DNA of 49,889 nt from an uncultured Flavobacteriaceae bacterium (GTDB lineage Bacteria; Bacteroidota; Bacteroidia; Flavobacteriales; Flavobacteriaceae). A program made the translations under genes and the position numbers. Location of the stretch: contig CANMLX010000032.1 of the NCBI GenBank assembly GCA_947498845.1, positions 1-49,889 of the forward strand, given 5' to 3'. Below are positions 34,259-42,997 of this stretch, one piece after another (position 1 is the first letter of the stretch; each line of letters begins with the position of its first letter). The notes beneath the pieces are model-generated. The model was not told the DNA's origin. It searched no databases and saw only the letters and a list, made by a program, of their open reading frames with translations.

Positions 34259-35545
34259 ATGAATACAGAAGAATTACATACACTTTTTTTAAACAGTAAA
34301 TCTGTTAATACCGATACAAGAAAAATAAAAAAAGGAGATCTATTCTTTGCCTTAAAAGGTGATAACTTTAATGGGAATACTTACGCGCAACTAGCTCTGG
34401 AAAAAGGCGCTAAATATGCTATAATTGATGAGCAAAAATTTCATGTTTCTAAAAAAACAATTTTAGTAAACAATGTTCTTGAAACACTGCAAAAACTAGC
34501 AACTTATCATAGATCTTATCTCAATATACCTATTATTGCGCTAACTGGAAGTAACGGAAAAACCACAACAAAAGAGCTTATTAATGCTGTGCTTTCTAAA
34601 AAATACAATACAACAGCTACAATTGGTAATTTAAATAATCATATAGGTGTGCCTTTAACACTACTTTCCATGACTAAAAATACAGAAATTGGTATTGTAG
34701 AAATGGGAGCAAATCACCAAAAAGAAATTGAATTTCTATGCAATATAGCCCAACCAGATTATGGGTTAATTACCAATTTTGGAAAAGCTCATTTAGAAGG
34801 TTTTGGTGGTATTGAAGGTGTTATAAAAGGTAAAAGCGAAATGTACGATTACTTAATTAATAACAACAAAACTATTTTTGTTAATACCAATGATCCTATA
34901 CAAACCAAAAAAACGAAACATGCTAAGTCATTTACTTTTGGCAAAAGCAATACTAAAAATGTTAACGTTTCTATTGATTTTGTAGAAGCTTCGCCATATG
35001 TAAAATGTATTTATAAAAATCTAACTATACAGAGTCAACTTATTGGCGACTATAATTTTAACAACATTGCTTTAGCATTAACTATTGGAAATTATTTTAA
35101 AGTTCTAGATGGTGATATGCTAGTGGCAATCGAAAACTATATACCCTCCAACAATCGTTCTCAAATTATTGATAAAGGATCAAACAAAGTTATATTAGAT
35201 GCTTATAATGCCAACCCATCTAGTATGACTGTTGCTTTACTAAGTTTTGAAAAACAATCTAATACTAAAACAGCCATATTAGGGGATATGTTTGAATTAG
35301 GTAATGAAGCCATAAAGGAACACCAAAATATAACAGACTTTGCTAATTCTCTTAATATTGATCAAATTATCTTAATAGGTGAGAATTTTTATAGAAGTGA
35401 AACAAATTCAAAAAAAATAATTCAATTTAAAAACTTTAACGATTTTAAAGCTAGTTTTAGCAAAGACCTTTTTGCCAATACATCATTGTTAATAAAAGGA
35501 TCCAGAGGAATGGCATTAGAGCGCGTATTGGAACTATTAAATTAA
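34259..35545 (+). CDS. murF: UDP-N-acetylmuramoyl-tripeptide--D-alanyl-D-alanine ligase
   Basis: A 428-residue Mur ligase that adds D-Ala-D-Ala to the UDP-MurNAc-tripeptide, the last cytoplasmic step of peptidoglycan precursor synthesis. The N-terminal substrate domain has TDTRKIKKGDLFFALKGDNFNGN. The ATP loop is TGSNGKTTTKE with K101. NNHIGVPLTLL and EMGANHQKEIEFL are family signatures, and LDAYNANPSSM starts the C-terminal domain. The length is normal. The gene order gldJ-murF is conserved in flavobacteria. It ends 1 bp from the convergent XRE gene. Confidence 0.95.
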   Translation: MNTEELHTLFLNSKSVNTDTRKIKKGDLFFALKGDNFNGNTYAQLALEKGAKYAIIDEQKFHVSKKTILVNNVLETLQKLATYHRSYLNIPIIALTGSNGKTTTKELINAVLSKKYNTTATIGNLNNHIGVPLTLLSMTKNTEIGIVEMGANHQKEIEFLCNIAQPDYGLITNFGKAHLEGFGGIEGVIKGKSEMYDYLINNNKTIFVNTNDPIQTKKTKHAKSFTFGKSNTKNVNVSIDFVEASPYVKCIYKNLTIQSQLIGDYNFNNIALALTIGNYFKVLDGDMLVAIENYIPSNNRSQIIDKGSNKVILDAYNANPSSMTVALLSFEKQSNTKTAILGDMFELGNEAIKEHQNITDFANSLNIDQIILIGENFYRSETNSKKIIQFKNFNDFKASFSKDLFANTSLLIKGSRGMALERVLELLN

Positions 35546-35546
35546 T

Positions 35547-35876
35547 TTACCTGCTCTTATTGGTATTAGGCAATTGATTTTTCAAATCATTTAATAAAAA
35601 CTCTATTTTATCAATAATTTGTTCATTATTTAATACGGGTTTATAATGTGCTGCTGTCTCTTGCACCCTATCTTGAGTACCATTATCTCTTAACAACCAA
35701 TTAAGATCAGCTTCTGGAAATTCATGCATAATTTTCGTCAAGAAGTCAATAGAAATCTTTTTTCCATTCATATACTGAGAGAGCTGAGAGTAGTTCATAT
35801 CAAATTTCTCTGCTAAATCACTTAATTTGTTATACTTAGTTTTAATTAATTGTCTCAGTTTATCTTCAAACTTCAT
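35547..35876 (-). CDS. XRE-type helix-turn-helix DNA-binding protein
   Basis: A 109-residue protein with an N-terminal HTH at about residues 16-45 (LSDLAEKFDMNYSQLSQYMNGKKISIDFLTKIM). The phrase DLNWLLRDNGT follows, typical of phage-repressor-like XRE proteins in Bacteroidota. The last 35 residues (NNEQIIDKIEFLLNDLKNQL) are helical and could mediate oligomerisation. A palindrome of 10 bp arms touches the start codon and suggests autoregulation. It is divergent from a 93-residue protein with another HTH-like sequence, so the pair may form a small switch. Confidence 0.85.
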   Translation of the reverse strand: MKFEDKLRQLIKTKYNKLSDLAEKFDMNYSQLSQYMNGKKISIDFLTKIMHEFPEADLNWLLRDNGTQDRVQETAAHYKPVLNNEQIIDKIEFLLNDLKNQLPNTNKSR

Positions 35877-35897
35877 AATTTAGAATGATTCTAAATT
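35877..35897. promoter_or_regulatory. Palindrome directly upstream of the XRE gene, candidate operator
   Basis: AATTTAGAAT (35877-35886) and ATTCTAAATT (35888-35897) are perfectly inverted around one central base. The site begins at the base next to the start codon, so a bound repressor would block initiation. A second dyad (TATACAAATA at 35897-35906 and TATTTGTATA at 35933-35942) spans the middle of the divergent region. Confidence 0.55.
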
Positions 35898-35978
35898 ATA
35901 CAAATAGGTAAATATTTTTTAAAAAATATATTTATTTGTATATATTCGTATGTAAATTCACTCGAGAAAACTCAAGTT

Positions 35979-36260
35979 ATGACAAATTTAAACAAATTAT
36001 ACACATTATATGACGTACAGTTACATAAAGAACAGCAAGTCTTAAAAGATTTGTTAGAAAACCATCTCCCTAAAGAATATACATCAAAAGTAATACGCAA
36101 ACTAGCTAACGATAATATTGTTGTAGACTCGCAAACTGTAAGGAATATCAAAAGTGGTATAAGCAAAAACATCTTAATATTCAATGCTATTATAGAAGTT
36201 GCAAAAGCCTATAAAGATATCTCTAATCGTCTTAAAAAAAATCTACAAAAACAAACATAA
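35979..36260 (+). CDS. Small conserved-looking helical protein, possible DNA-binding
   Basis: A 93-residue, charged, all-helical protein with no signal peptide. I do not recognise a named family. Residues about 50-65 (VVDSQTVRNIKSGISKN) read like the turn and recognition helix of a compact HTH, as found in small regulator-like proteins of Bacteroidota. IIEVAKAYKDISNRLKKNL is a basic amphipathic C-terminal helix. The gene is divergent from the XRE gene across a 102 bp AT-rich region with nested palindromes, which supports a paired regulatory role. It is a real gene by context and composition; the function is unknown. Confidence 0.6.
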   Translation: MTNLNKLYTLYDVQLHKEQQVLKDLLENHLPKEYTSKVIRKLANDNIVVDSQTVRNIKSGISKNILIFNAIIEVAKAYKDISNRLKKNLQKQT

Positions 36261-36311
36261 AACGACGTTAACAATACTCCAAAATAACGAGTTAGTCGCG
36301 AGGGATCGATA

Positions 36312-36379
36312 GCCTTACTCAAAGGCAGATAGTGTTGCAAATATCTACCCAAACTAATCTATAGTTTGGGTTAGATATT
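36312..36379. other. Two consecutive hairpins upstream of the histidine kinase gene
   Basis: GCCTT (36312-36316) pairs with AAGGC (36322-36326). AATATCTACCCAAACT (36340-36355) pairs with AGTTTGGGTTAGATATT (36363-36379) with one bulged base. They lie 50-180 bp past the 93-residue gene and 115 bp before the kinase gene. A T-run is absent, so this is more likely a structured leader or repeat than a standard terminator. Confidence 0.4.
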
Positions 36380-36495
36380 ATTCATTTACCTTGTATAATA
36401 ACATCCATTATAAAAATTCTATACAACAAACTAAAACCTAAATCGTTTAAGGCAATAACACTAAAAAAATACTTACAATTGGAAGTCTATTTACT

Positions 36496-38913
36496 ATGAA
36501 GTTTGTAAAACATAAAACTACCTTAAAAGTATTGATAGGCTATATCATCTTAAGTCTATTAGCTATTGGTTCTGCTTTATTAATACTCAAAGAGATCAAA
36601 ACCTTTACCTTAATACATAGGCAAGATATAGTAGACCGAAGTAAAATTATAAAAACGGGGAGTTTAATTACAGACATTTATGAAAATGAAAGTTTAGGTA
36701 GAGCTGCCATAGAATTAAAATCTCCAAAAAAATTTAATACTTATGTTCATGAGAATGAGAAATTGCTACTTAAAATAGATTCCATAAACCTTCTTACTTA
36801 TAATGATTTTCAAAAATCTATTTTAGATAGTGTTAAATTAGTCCTTAATAAAAAGCTTAAAAATAATACAGACTTAAAAAACCTAAAATTTAACGACAAC
36901 TCAAATACTTCTATTACAAAAGCTCTTGATGAATTAAGCTCGATAGATAATATTTTAGGTAAAGTGTCTTCAAAAGATATTGTAAAAAATCCAAATGCTC
37001 TAGATGCAAAAACACGTGAAAAATTAAACGAACTTGTTAGGTTACTAAATAAGCATAATCCTAAAAGTTCTATTAATAAAAAAGACCAAAAACAAATAGA
37101 CTCTCTGTTATCTGTTTCAAAAAACAGACTCATAAAATTACAGAAAAAAACATATAGTCAAAAAAAATCATTGAAAAGAAAAGAGCGCGAATTAATAGAA
37201 AATGATTTAACTATTTACAGAAAGCTAAGAGAGCTCTTACACACATTAGAGAATGATATTATAATTTATACCAATAACATAAATAAACAAAAAGAAGAAA
37301 CTGTTAATGATAGTACAAATATAATACTACTTGCTACGGGAATTAGTTGTATTATCATTATCATCTTTTCCATTATTATTTTAAATGACTTTTGGAAAAG
37401 CCAAAACTATCGTAAACAATTAGAAAAAGCTAACCGAAGAAGTTCTTACCTACTAAAAAACAGAGAGCAACTAATTTCTATGGTAAGTCACGATTTAAGA
37501 ACACCATTAAACACCATTACCGGATACAGTGAATTACTTCAAAAAACAACAAGCAATACTAAAGAAAAAAATTATGCAGAGCATATTTGGAATGCATCCG
37601 CTTACATGGAGCATTTAGTAAAAGACTTACTCATTTTTTCAAATTTAGAAAATGGTAACATCCAAATTAAATCTATTCCTTTTAATCTGAAAAAACACTT
37701 AAACGAAATTATTCAAAATGCAAAAAATCTGGTTAAAAACAAGCCAATAACCATAGCTATAAAACAAGATAACCCAACAGATAATTTTATTATTAGCGAC
37801 CCTTACAGAATAAAACAAATTCTTCATAACTTAGTAGTTAATGCCTATAAATTCACTAGAGAAGGCACAATTACAATTCACTCAAAATTAATAAAAAACA
37901 AATCTCTACTTCAAATTTCTATAAGAGACACTGGGATTGGCATTAGTAAAGAACAGCAACAATCTATTTTTAAAGCGTTTACTCAAATTGACAATAACAA
38001 TAACGATAGTGGATTTGGATTAGGTTTAACCATTTCAAAAAAATTAACTAATTTACTCAAAGGCGAATTAACACTAGAAAGTGAACTCGGAAAAGGGAGT
38101 TTATTTACATTATCTGTCCCTGTAAAACTAACTCAAAGTCCCGTATTAAATAACATACAAAATGAAGAACAGCTTAATTTTAATATAAGCGCTATTACAG
38201 TTGAAGATGACCCAGCTATGCAACAACTTTTGGATAGCTTACTCAAACAATATGGTATAAAAAATTATAGCTTTAATAATGCTAAAACTGCCTTAAAAGT
38301 AATTGACAATACAAATTATGATTTTGTTTTAACAGATATACAACTCCCTAAAATGAATGGAATATATTTTATGGAAACTCTTAAAAAACGTAAAACATAC
38401 AAAAACCAACCTGTAATTGCTATGACAGGAAGAGCTAATTTAACTATAGACCACTACATAAAAAATGGTTTTGATGCTGTATTAGTTAAACCTTTTACAC
38501 CACACAAATTAAAAACCATTTTACAGCAATTTTTTGAATTAAAAACACCAAAAAAAGATAAAAATTTAACCCAGAAAGCGTTAAACAAGCCTTCAAATGG
38601 TTTTAACATTAATACCCTAAAAGAATTTTCAAATAATAACACAAATACAATTAAAGAGACTCTAAATGCTTTCTTAAAGGATACAAAAGAAAATATCTAT
38701 TTACTGGAAGAAGCCGAAAAATATAATAATCTCACACAGATTAATCAAATTACCCATAAAATGCTTAGTATGTTTGAGTTATTAGATGTAAAAAGTGTAA
38801 TTCCATTTCTCAAAACATTTGAAAATTGTAAAAATATAGATAGTGACAACTTTACAAATTTTAAAAACAATCTAGAAAAGTTCACAAAAAACCTAGAAAA
38901 ATACCTTAATTAA
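36496..38913 (+). CDS. Hybrid sensor histidine kinase with receiver and Hpt domains
   Basis: An 805-residue membrane sensor. TM1 lies at about 8-36. A periplasmic, Lys/Asn-rich helical sensor region spans about 37-270, and TM2 about 274-297. HisKA has SHDLRTPLN with phospho-acceptor H332. HATPase_c (about 420-545) has the N box HNLVVNAYKF, G1 DTGIGIS and G2 GFGLGLTIS. The receiver (about 565-685) has TDIQLPKMNG with D614 and a VKPF Lys. A C-terminal Hpt-like domain carries THKMLSMF with H754. An internal His-Asp-His phosphorelay can be inferred. The 3' end overlaps the convergent NtrC-type gene by 8 bp, making that protein the likely final phosphate acceptor. Confidence 0.93.
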   Translation: MKFVKHKTTLKVLIGYIILSLLAIGSALLILKEIKTFTLIHRQDIVDRSKIIKTGSLITDIYENESLGRAAIELKSPKKFNTYVHENEKLLLKIDSINLLTYNDFQKSILDSVKLVLNKKLKNNTDLKNLKFNDNSNTSITKALDELSSIDNILGKVSSKDIVKNPNALDAKTREKLNELVRLLNKHNPKSSINKKDQKQIDSLLSVSKNRLIKLQKKTYSQKKSLKRKERELIENDLTIYRKLRELLHTLENDIIIYTNNINKQKEETVNDSTNIILLATGISCIIIIIFSIIILNDFWKSQNYRKQLEKANRRSSYLLKNREQLISMVSHDLRTPLNTITGYSELLQKTTSNTKEKNYAEHIWNASAYMEHLVKDLLIFSNLENGNIQIKSIPFNLKKHLNEIIQNAKNLVKNKPITIAIKQDNPTDNFIISDPYRIKQILHNLVVNAYKFTREGTITIHSKLIKNKSLLQISIRDTGIGISKEQQQSIFKAFTQIDNNNNDSGFGLGLTISKKLTNLLKGELTLESELGKGSLFTLSVPVKLTQSPVLNNIQNEEQLNFNISAITVEDDPAMQQLLDSLLKQYGIKNYSFNNAKTALKVIDNTNYDFVLTDIQLPKMNGIYFMETLKKRKTYKNQPVIAMTGRANLTIDHYIKNGFDAVLVKPFTPHKLKTILQQFFELKTPKKDKNLTQKALNKPSNGFNINTLKEFSNNNTNTIKETLNAFLKDTKENIYLLEEAEKYNNLTQINQITHKMLSMFELLDVKSVIPFLKTFENCKNIDSDNFTNFKNNLEKFTKNLEKYLN

Positions 38914-40249
38914 GATTATACTCTTTTAATTTATTGTAAAGTGTTTTTCGTGCAATATTTAAAAGTTTAGCTGCCTGTGTTTTATTATTACCCACTTTTT
39001 GTAAAGCACTAATTATTAACTCTTTTTCATTCTCTTTCGTGGAAAAAACATTCAATGGTTTTAACTTATTTTTTGAATATATTAACTCTTCTGGTAAATC
39101 ATTTTTTTCTACAATACTATCCTGAGCTAATAAAACAGATCTTTTAACAACATTAGACAATTCTCTTAAATTACCTGGCCAGTCATAGTTTTGGAAAATT
39201 GTTAAAACTTCTTTAGAAAATCCTATGACCGATTTATTTAATTGTGCATTTGCCTTTTCAAGGAAGAAATCAGCGTAAAGAATTAAATCGTCGTTTCTAT
39301 CGTTTAAATTAGGTACTTTTATAGAAAACTCATTTAACCTATGGTAGAGATCTTCTCGAAAAAGACCTCTCTCAACGGCACTTAATAAATCCTCATTAGT
39401 AGCCGCTAATAAACGAATATCAACATTAATTTCATGACTCGAGCCTACTGGTTTTACTTTTCTCTCCTGTAGCGCTCTTAATAGTTGTATTTGGTTTTCA
39501 TAACTCAAATTCCCTACTTCGTCTAAAAATAAAGTACCATGGTTGGCAGATTCAAAATGCCCCACTTTATCTTCTGTAGCACCTGTAAAAGACCCTTTTT
39601 TATGGCCAAAAAATTCACTTGAAGCGATTTCCTTAGGTATAGCGCCGCAGTCTACAGCTACAAACGGTTTATCTTTTCTCGAACTTTTTAAATGAATCGT
39701 TTTTGCAACCACCTCCTTACCTGTTCCACTCTCTCCTGCTATTAATACAGACATATTAGTTGGAGCTACAAGATTAACATATTCACTTAAAGTTTTAGAG
39801 GCCATACTTATACCTTTAACAAATTCTGTATGCGCAGTATTTACTTTTTCTTTATTTATTAAAACATGCTTAATACTATCCTTTTTATTTTTATTGTCTA
39901 AGGCATTACGTATTACTTCTAAGACTTCATCTGGATTAAAAGGCTTGGATATATAGTCAAAAGCGCCCTGTTTCATTGCTTGAACAGCCGAAGAAACTTT
40001 AGCATAACTTGTCATCAAAACAACAGGTGTATTTTTAGTAGTATTCTTTATTTCTTTTAATAAAGAAATACCATCTCCATCTGGAAGGCGCAAGTCTGTA
40101 AAAACCAAATCATAGTTACACTTGTCCAACTGAATGTTTGCATTTTGCATATTATAACACAAATCTACCATATACTCACGCTTTTCTAAAAACTGTTTTA
40201 ACATTTTAGAAAACGCAACATCATCTTCTACCAGTAGGATATTTTTCAT
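38906..40249 (-). CDS. NtrC-family sigma-54-dependent response regulator
   Basis: A 447-residue regulator. The receiver domain has phosphorylation site D52 (TDLRLPDGDG) and SKPF. The AAA+ domain has Walker A GESGTGKE at 172-179, the sigma-54 contact loop GSFTGA at 219-224 (Ser in place of the canonical Ala) and Walker B FLDEVG. The C-terminal Fis-type HTH is at about 410-445 (ALQKVGNNKTQAAKLLNIARKTLYNKLKEY). It activates sigma-54 promoters when phosphorylated. The convergent hybrid kinase gene is the obvious partner. A TATTTTTG box lies 20 bp before its start. Its targets are not evident in the window. Confidence 0.94.
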   Translation of the reverse strand: MKNILLVEDDVAFSKMLKQFLEKREYMVDLCYNMQNANIQLDKCNYDLVFTDLRLPDGDGISLLKEIKNTTKNTPVVLMTSYAKVSSAVQAMKQGAFDYISKPFNPDEVLEVIRNALDNKNKKDSIKHVLINKEKVNTAHTEFVKGISMASKTLSEYVNLVAPTNMSVLIAGESGTGKEVVAKTIHLKSSRKDKPFVAVDCGAIPKEIASSEFFGHKKGSFTGATEDKVGHFESANHGTLFLDEVGNLSYENQIQLLRALQERKVKPVGSSHEINVDIRLLAATNEDLLSAVERGLFREDLYHRLNEFSIKVPNLNDRNDDLILYADFFLEKANAQLNKSVIGFSKEVLTIFQNYDWPGNLRELSNVVKRSVLLAQDSIVEKNDLPEELIYSKNKLKPLNVFSTKENEKELIISALQKVGNNKTQAAKLLNIARKTLYNKLKEYNLN

Positions 40250-40268
40250 AAACTATTCCTTATTCCCA

Positions 40269-40276
40269 CAAAAATA
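40269..40276 (-). promoter_or_regulatory. Candidate -7 box of the NtrC-type gene
   Basis: Minus-strand TATTTTTG matches TAnnTTTG, 20-27 bp before the start codon. The -33 position is not a clear match. Confidence 0.35.
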
Positions 40277-40304
40277 CCTAGTTAATAGCATTATTATAGT
40301 TAAA

Positions 40305-40343
40305 AAAAACAAAAAAGACGTTTAAAATTAAACGCCTTTTTTT
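40305..40343 (-). terminator. Terminator downstream of the PepSY-like gene
   Basis: AAAAAAGACGTTTAA (40311-40325) and TTAAACGCCTTTTTT (40328-40342) pair with one mismatch. A and T tracts on both sides make it a bidirectional-type terminator, 80 bp past the small gene's stop. Confidence 0.65.
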
Positions 40344-40424
40344 AAAAAAAATTGAATAGAACCGTTTTCCCTTACCCTTTTCTAAACATTTCCTTTATTT
40401 TTTAACAATTCTTTGATGTTTTAT

Positions 40425-40739
40425 TTATTCTACAACAATATCACTCTCTTCTAACCAATTTCCATCTGCATCAGCATATATCGTCTTTACTTCTCCATTA
40501 ATATCAACTAATAATTTATATTGACTGCTACTATTAACAAATGCTTGACTTATGGTCGATGAGGCAAAATCTTTACTTACAGCTAATACTACAGCCTCAG
40601 GCAAGTCTTCCAATGCTATTTCTTTAAATTCATCAACTTCTATAACGTTGATTACTTGATCTGTTAAATTACTATTTGATATAGCAAATACCGAAATACT
40701 TCCTACAAGAATTGCTACTGTTAAAACTAATTTTTTCAT
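40425..40739 (-). CDS. Small secreted PepSY-like (BLIP-like) periplasmic protein
   Basis: A 104-residue protein with a clear signal peptide (MKKLVLTVAILVGSISVFA). It has one alpha/beta unit of the PepSY-like/DUF2874 type: LPEAVVLAVSKDFASSTISQAFVNSSSQYKLLVDINGEVKTIYADADGNWLEE. Homologues in Bacteroidota are common and mostly uncharacterised. The acidic C-terminus and lack of Cys are typical. The start-codon region is flanked by ATGATAAAT and ATTTATCAT (40739-40770), an inverted pair that could sequester the ribosome site. It is probably monocistronic between two terminators. Confidence 0.8.
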   Translation of the reverse strand: MKKLVLTVAILVGSISVFAISNSNLTDQVINVIEVDEFKEIALEDLPEAVVLAVSKDFASSTISQAFVNSSSQYKLLVDINGEVKTIYADADGNWLEESDIVVE

Positions 40740-40949
40740 AATGATAAATTTTAAATTATTTATTTATCATTAGTATTGAAATAAATATGCCATTTAATAC
40801 AAGCGACACAGAACAACACGCAAACACTTGAAAAACAAATAAATAAATAAAAATCAATATAAATAAGGCTGTGTAAAATTTGTAATATATTCTTTTAACA
40901 CGTGTAAAATTTACACAATTTTGTACTTAATAATTCCCTCTAGTATAAA

Positions 40950-40995
40950 TTACAAAAAGAACCACCACTTAAAATTAATTTCAAGTGGTGGTTCT
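40950..40995 (-). terminator. Rho-independent terminator of the adhesin-sprF-ompA operon
   Basis: AGAACCACCACTT (40958-40970) and AAGTGGTGGTTCT (40983-40995) make a GC-containing 13 bp stem followed by TTTTTG on the minus strand, 40 bp past the OmpA stop. It is the strongest terminator in the window. Confidence 0.9.
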
Positions 40996-41034
40996 AATAA
41001 TTAATTAAACTTAAACTTTTTTACTTAATAAATA

Positions 41035-42987
41035 TTATTGAGATACTACTACAAATTCACTTCTTCTATTAAGCTCAAATTCAAAATCCGAACAATCTGC
41101 TCCATTTGTACACCTATTAACGGGCAAGTTTTCCCCATACCCCTTACCAGTTAATCGATCACTACTTATTCCTTTTTTAATTAAATAAGCAATAGTTTCT
41201 TTTGCCCTTCTATCAGAAAGTATGTCATTATAATTATCATCAGCTCTACTATCTGTATGTGACCTAACATCTATTTTTAATGTTGGGTGCTGATTCATGA
41301 TAGCGATTATTTTAGCAAGTTCTATACGTGCATCTTTGCGAATAAAAGATTTATCCAAATCAAAATAAATAGGGTTTAAGTTAAATGTTTTTGCCAAATC
41401 ATCCCCTACTTTATATGGGATTTGATTTTTACCTACTTCAAAATCAAGAACAACATTACCTTCTCCCATTGTTTTCTTAATCATCGATTCCTCTACCGCA
41501 TACCCTTCTTTTTCTGCCCTAACAAAATAACTTCTATTACATTCAATATCTGAATAGTAATAGCCTTTATCATCTGTTTTCGTTGTATTTACTACATTGT
41601 TATTTTCATCCAGAATGGATATTATACCATTGGGTATTAGCTCTAATGTATTTTTATCCCTTAAAATACCTGATACATTTTTATCACATGTTGCTTTAAT
41701 TGATCCTGTTCGCGTAAACGCATAAATATCATCACTTCCCATACCTCCTTCTCTATTAGAGGCAAAAAAGCCTTTGTTAGTTTCCTCATTGATCACAAAT
41801 GTAAAGTCATCCCTTTCACTATTAATAGGTTCTCCTACATTATAAACCTTACCAAATCCTTCATCTTTCTTTTTAGCCACATATACATCCAAACCTCCTA
41901 AACCGGGTCTTCCATCTGAAGAAAAATACAATGTCCCTTTATCACTTATAAAAGGAAATGTTTCTCTTCCTTCTGTATTTATATCTTCACCAAGACTCAC
42001 AGGAACACCATAGGTTCCATCTTCTAGAATAGCTACTTTAAAGACATCTGATTCTCCTAAACTTCCCGGCCTGTCTGAAGCAAAGTACAATGTCTTTTCA
42101 TCAACACTTAATGCTGGGTGAGCCGTAGAATATTCATCACTGTTAAATGGTAACTCTACTACATCTTTCCAGTTACCTTCACCATCTATACTAGCTCTAA
42201 AAAGTTTTAATTTATTAACGCCTCTACTATCACTTCTATACTTTCGCTTATAAAGATTATTTCTTGTGAAATAAACAGTGCTTCCATCTTTAGTAAATGC
42301 TGTTGTAGATTCGTGTAATTTGGTATTTACATTTTTAGAGACTTTAGTTAATTCATCTCCAAAACCATTAGTATCTGATTTATTTACGCTATACAAATCT
42401 AAAAAAGGTTCTCTATTCCAATTATGTCTATATTTAGCAACACCTGATGAATCTCTTGAAGATGAAAACACAAGCGTATTTTTAGATAATAATGATGGTG
42501 CAAAATCTGATAAATTTGAATTATGAGGAAATGGTGATATATCAAACCTGCCTGACTGAAGTTTTATAACTTCTAAATAATTTTTTTGTTTATCGAAAAG
42601 GCTTCCTCTACTATCTATTTCTCCAGTAGCATTATAAAATCTTTTCATCACTGCATCAGATTTTTTATACTGCTTTAATCCTTTTAGTGATTGCGCATAT
42701 CTAAATAAGTACTCTGGCGCTGTCGATTTATCATTAAGTAAAATTAAGGCTTCATACCATTTAGCAGCGTTTACATAATCTGCATTAAAGTAATACGAAT
42801 TACCTAATTTTTGATACAACTCTGCCGATTCATGACCATTGGCTACAACACTTTCATAGACATCAATAGCATTAATGTATGAAAATTGATTATAATTCTT
42901 AGAAGCTTCTGCTATTAGCTGTTCTTGAGAAAAACTTGCCTGAAAACTAATAAACGTGTATACTATGATATAAATAAACTTTCTCAT
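41035..42987 (-). CDS. OmpA-family protein with TPR, PD40 and carboxypeptidase-regulatory-like domains (PorE-like)
   Basis: A 650-residue protein. Signal peptide at 1-20, TPR-like helices about 25-130 (ELYQKLGNSYYFNADYVNAAKWYEALI), and a WD40-like PD40 propeller about 150-425 with repeats such as TLYFASDRPGSLGESDVF, TLYFSSDGRPGLGGLDVY and GFFASNREGGMGSDDIY. A CarboxypepD-reg-like domain follows at about 435-515. The C-terminal OmpA peptidoglycan-binding domain is at about 535-650 (FDLDKSFIRKDARIELAKI, DVRSHTDSRADDNYN, LNRRSEFVV). The domain order equals that of PorE, which ties the T9SS to peptidoglycan. It is 10 bp downstream of sprF and probably anchors the adhesin system encoded by this operon. 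Confidence 0.92.
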   Translation of the reverse strand: MRKFIYIIVYTFISFQASFSQEQLIAEASKNYNQFSYINAIDVYESVVANGHESAELYQKLGNSYYFNADYVNAAKWYEALILLNDKSTAPEYLFRYAQSLKGLKQYKKSDAVMKRFYNATGEIDSRGSLFDKQKNYLEVIKLQSGRFDISPFPHNSNLSDFAPSLLSKNTLVFSSSRDSSGVAKYRHNWNREPFLDLYSVNKSDTNGFGDELTKVSKNVNTKLHESTTAFTKDGSTVYFTRNNLYKRKYRSDSRGVNKLKLFRASIDGEGNWKDVVELPFNSDEYSTAHPALSVDEKTLYFASDRPGSLGESDVFKVAILEDGTYGVPVSLGEDINTEGRETFPFISDKGTLYFSSDGRPGLGGLDVYVAKKKDEGFGKVYNVGEPINSERDDFTFVINEETNKGFFASNREGGMGSDDIYAFTRTGSIKATCDKNVSGILRDKNTLELIPNGIISILDENNNVVNTTKTDDKGYYYSDIECNRSYFVRAEKEGYAVEESMIKKTMGEGNVVLDFEVGKNQIPYKVGDDLAKTFNLNPIYFDLDKSFIRKDARIELAKIIAIMNQHPTLKIDVRSHTDSRADDNYNDILSDRRAKETIAYLIKKGISSDRLTGKGYGENLPVNRCTNGADCSDFEFELNRRSEFVVVSQ

Positions 42988-42997
42988 CTTAAATATT

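Noticed and set aside
40250..41034. Sigma-54 promoter near the NtrC-type regulator gene
   Set aside because: I looked for TGGCAC-N5-TTGC-like sites upstream of the small PepSY-like gene and found none convincing.
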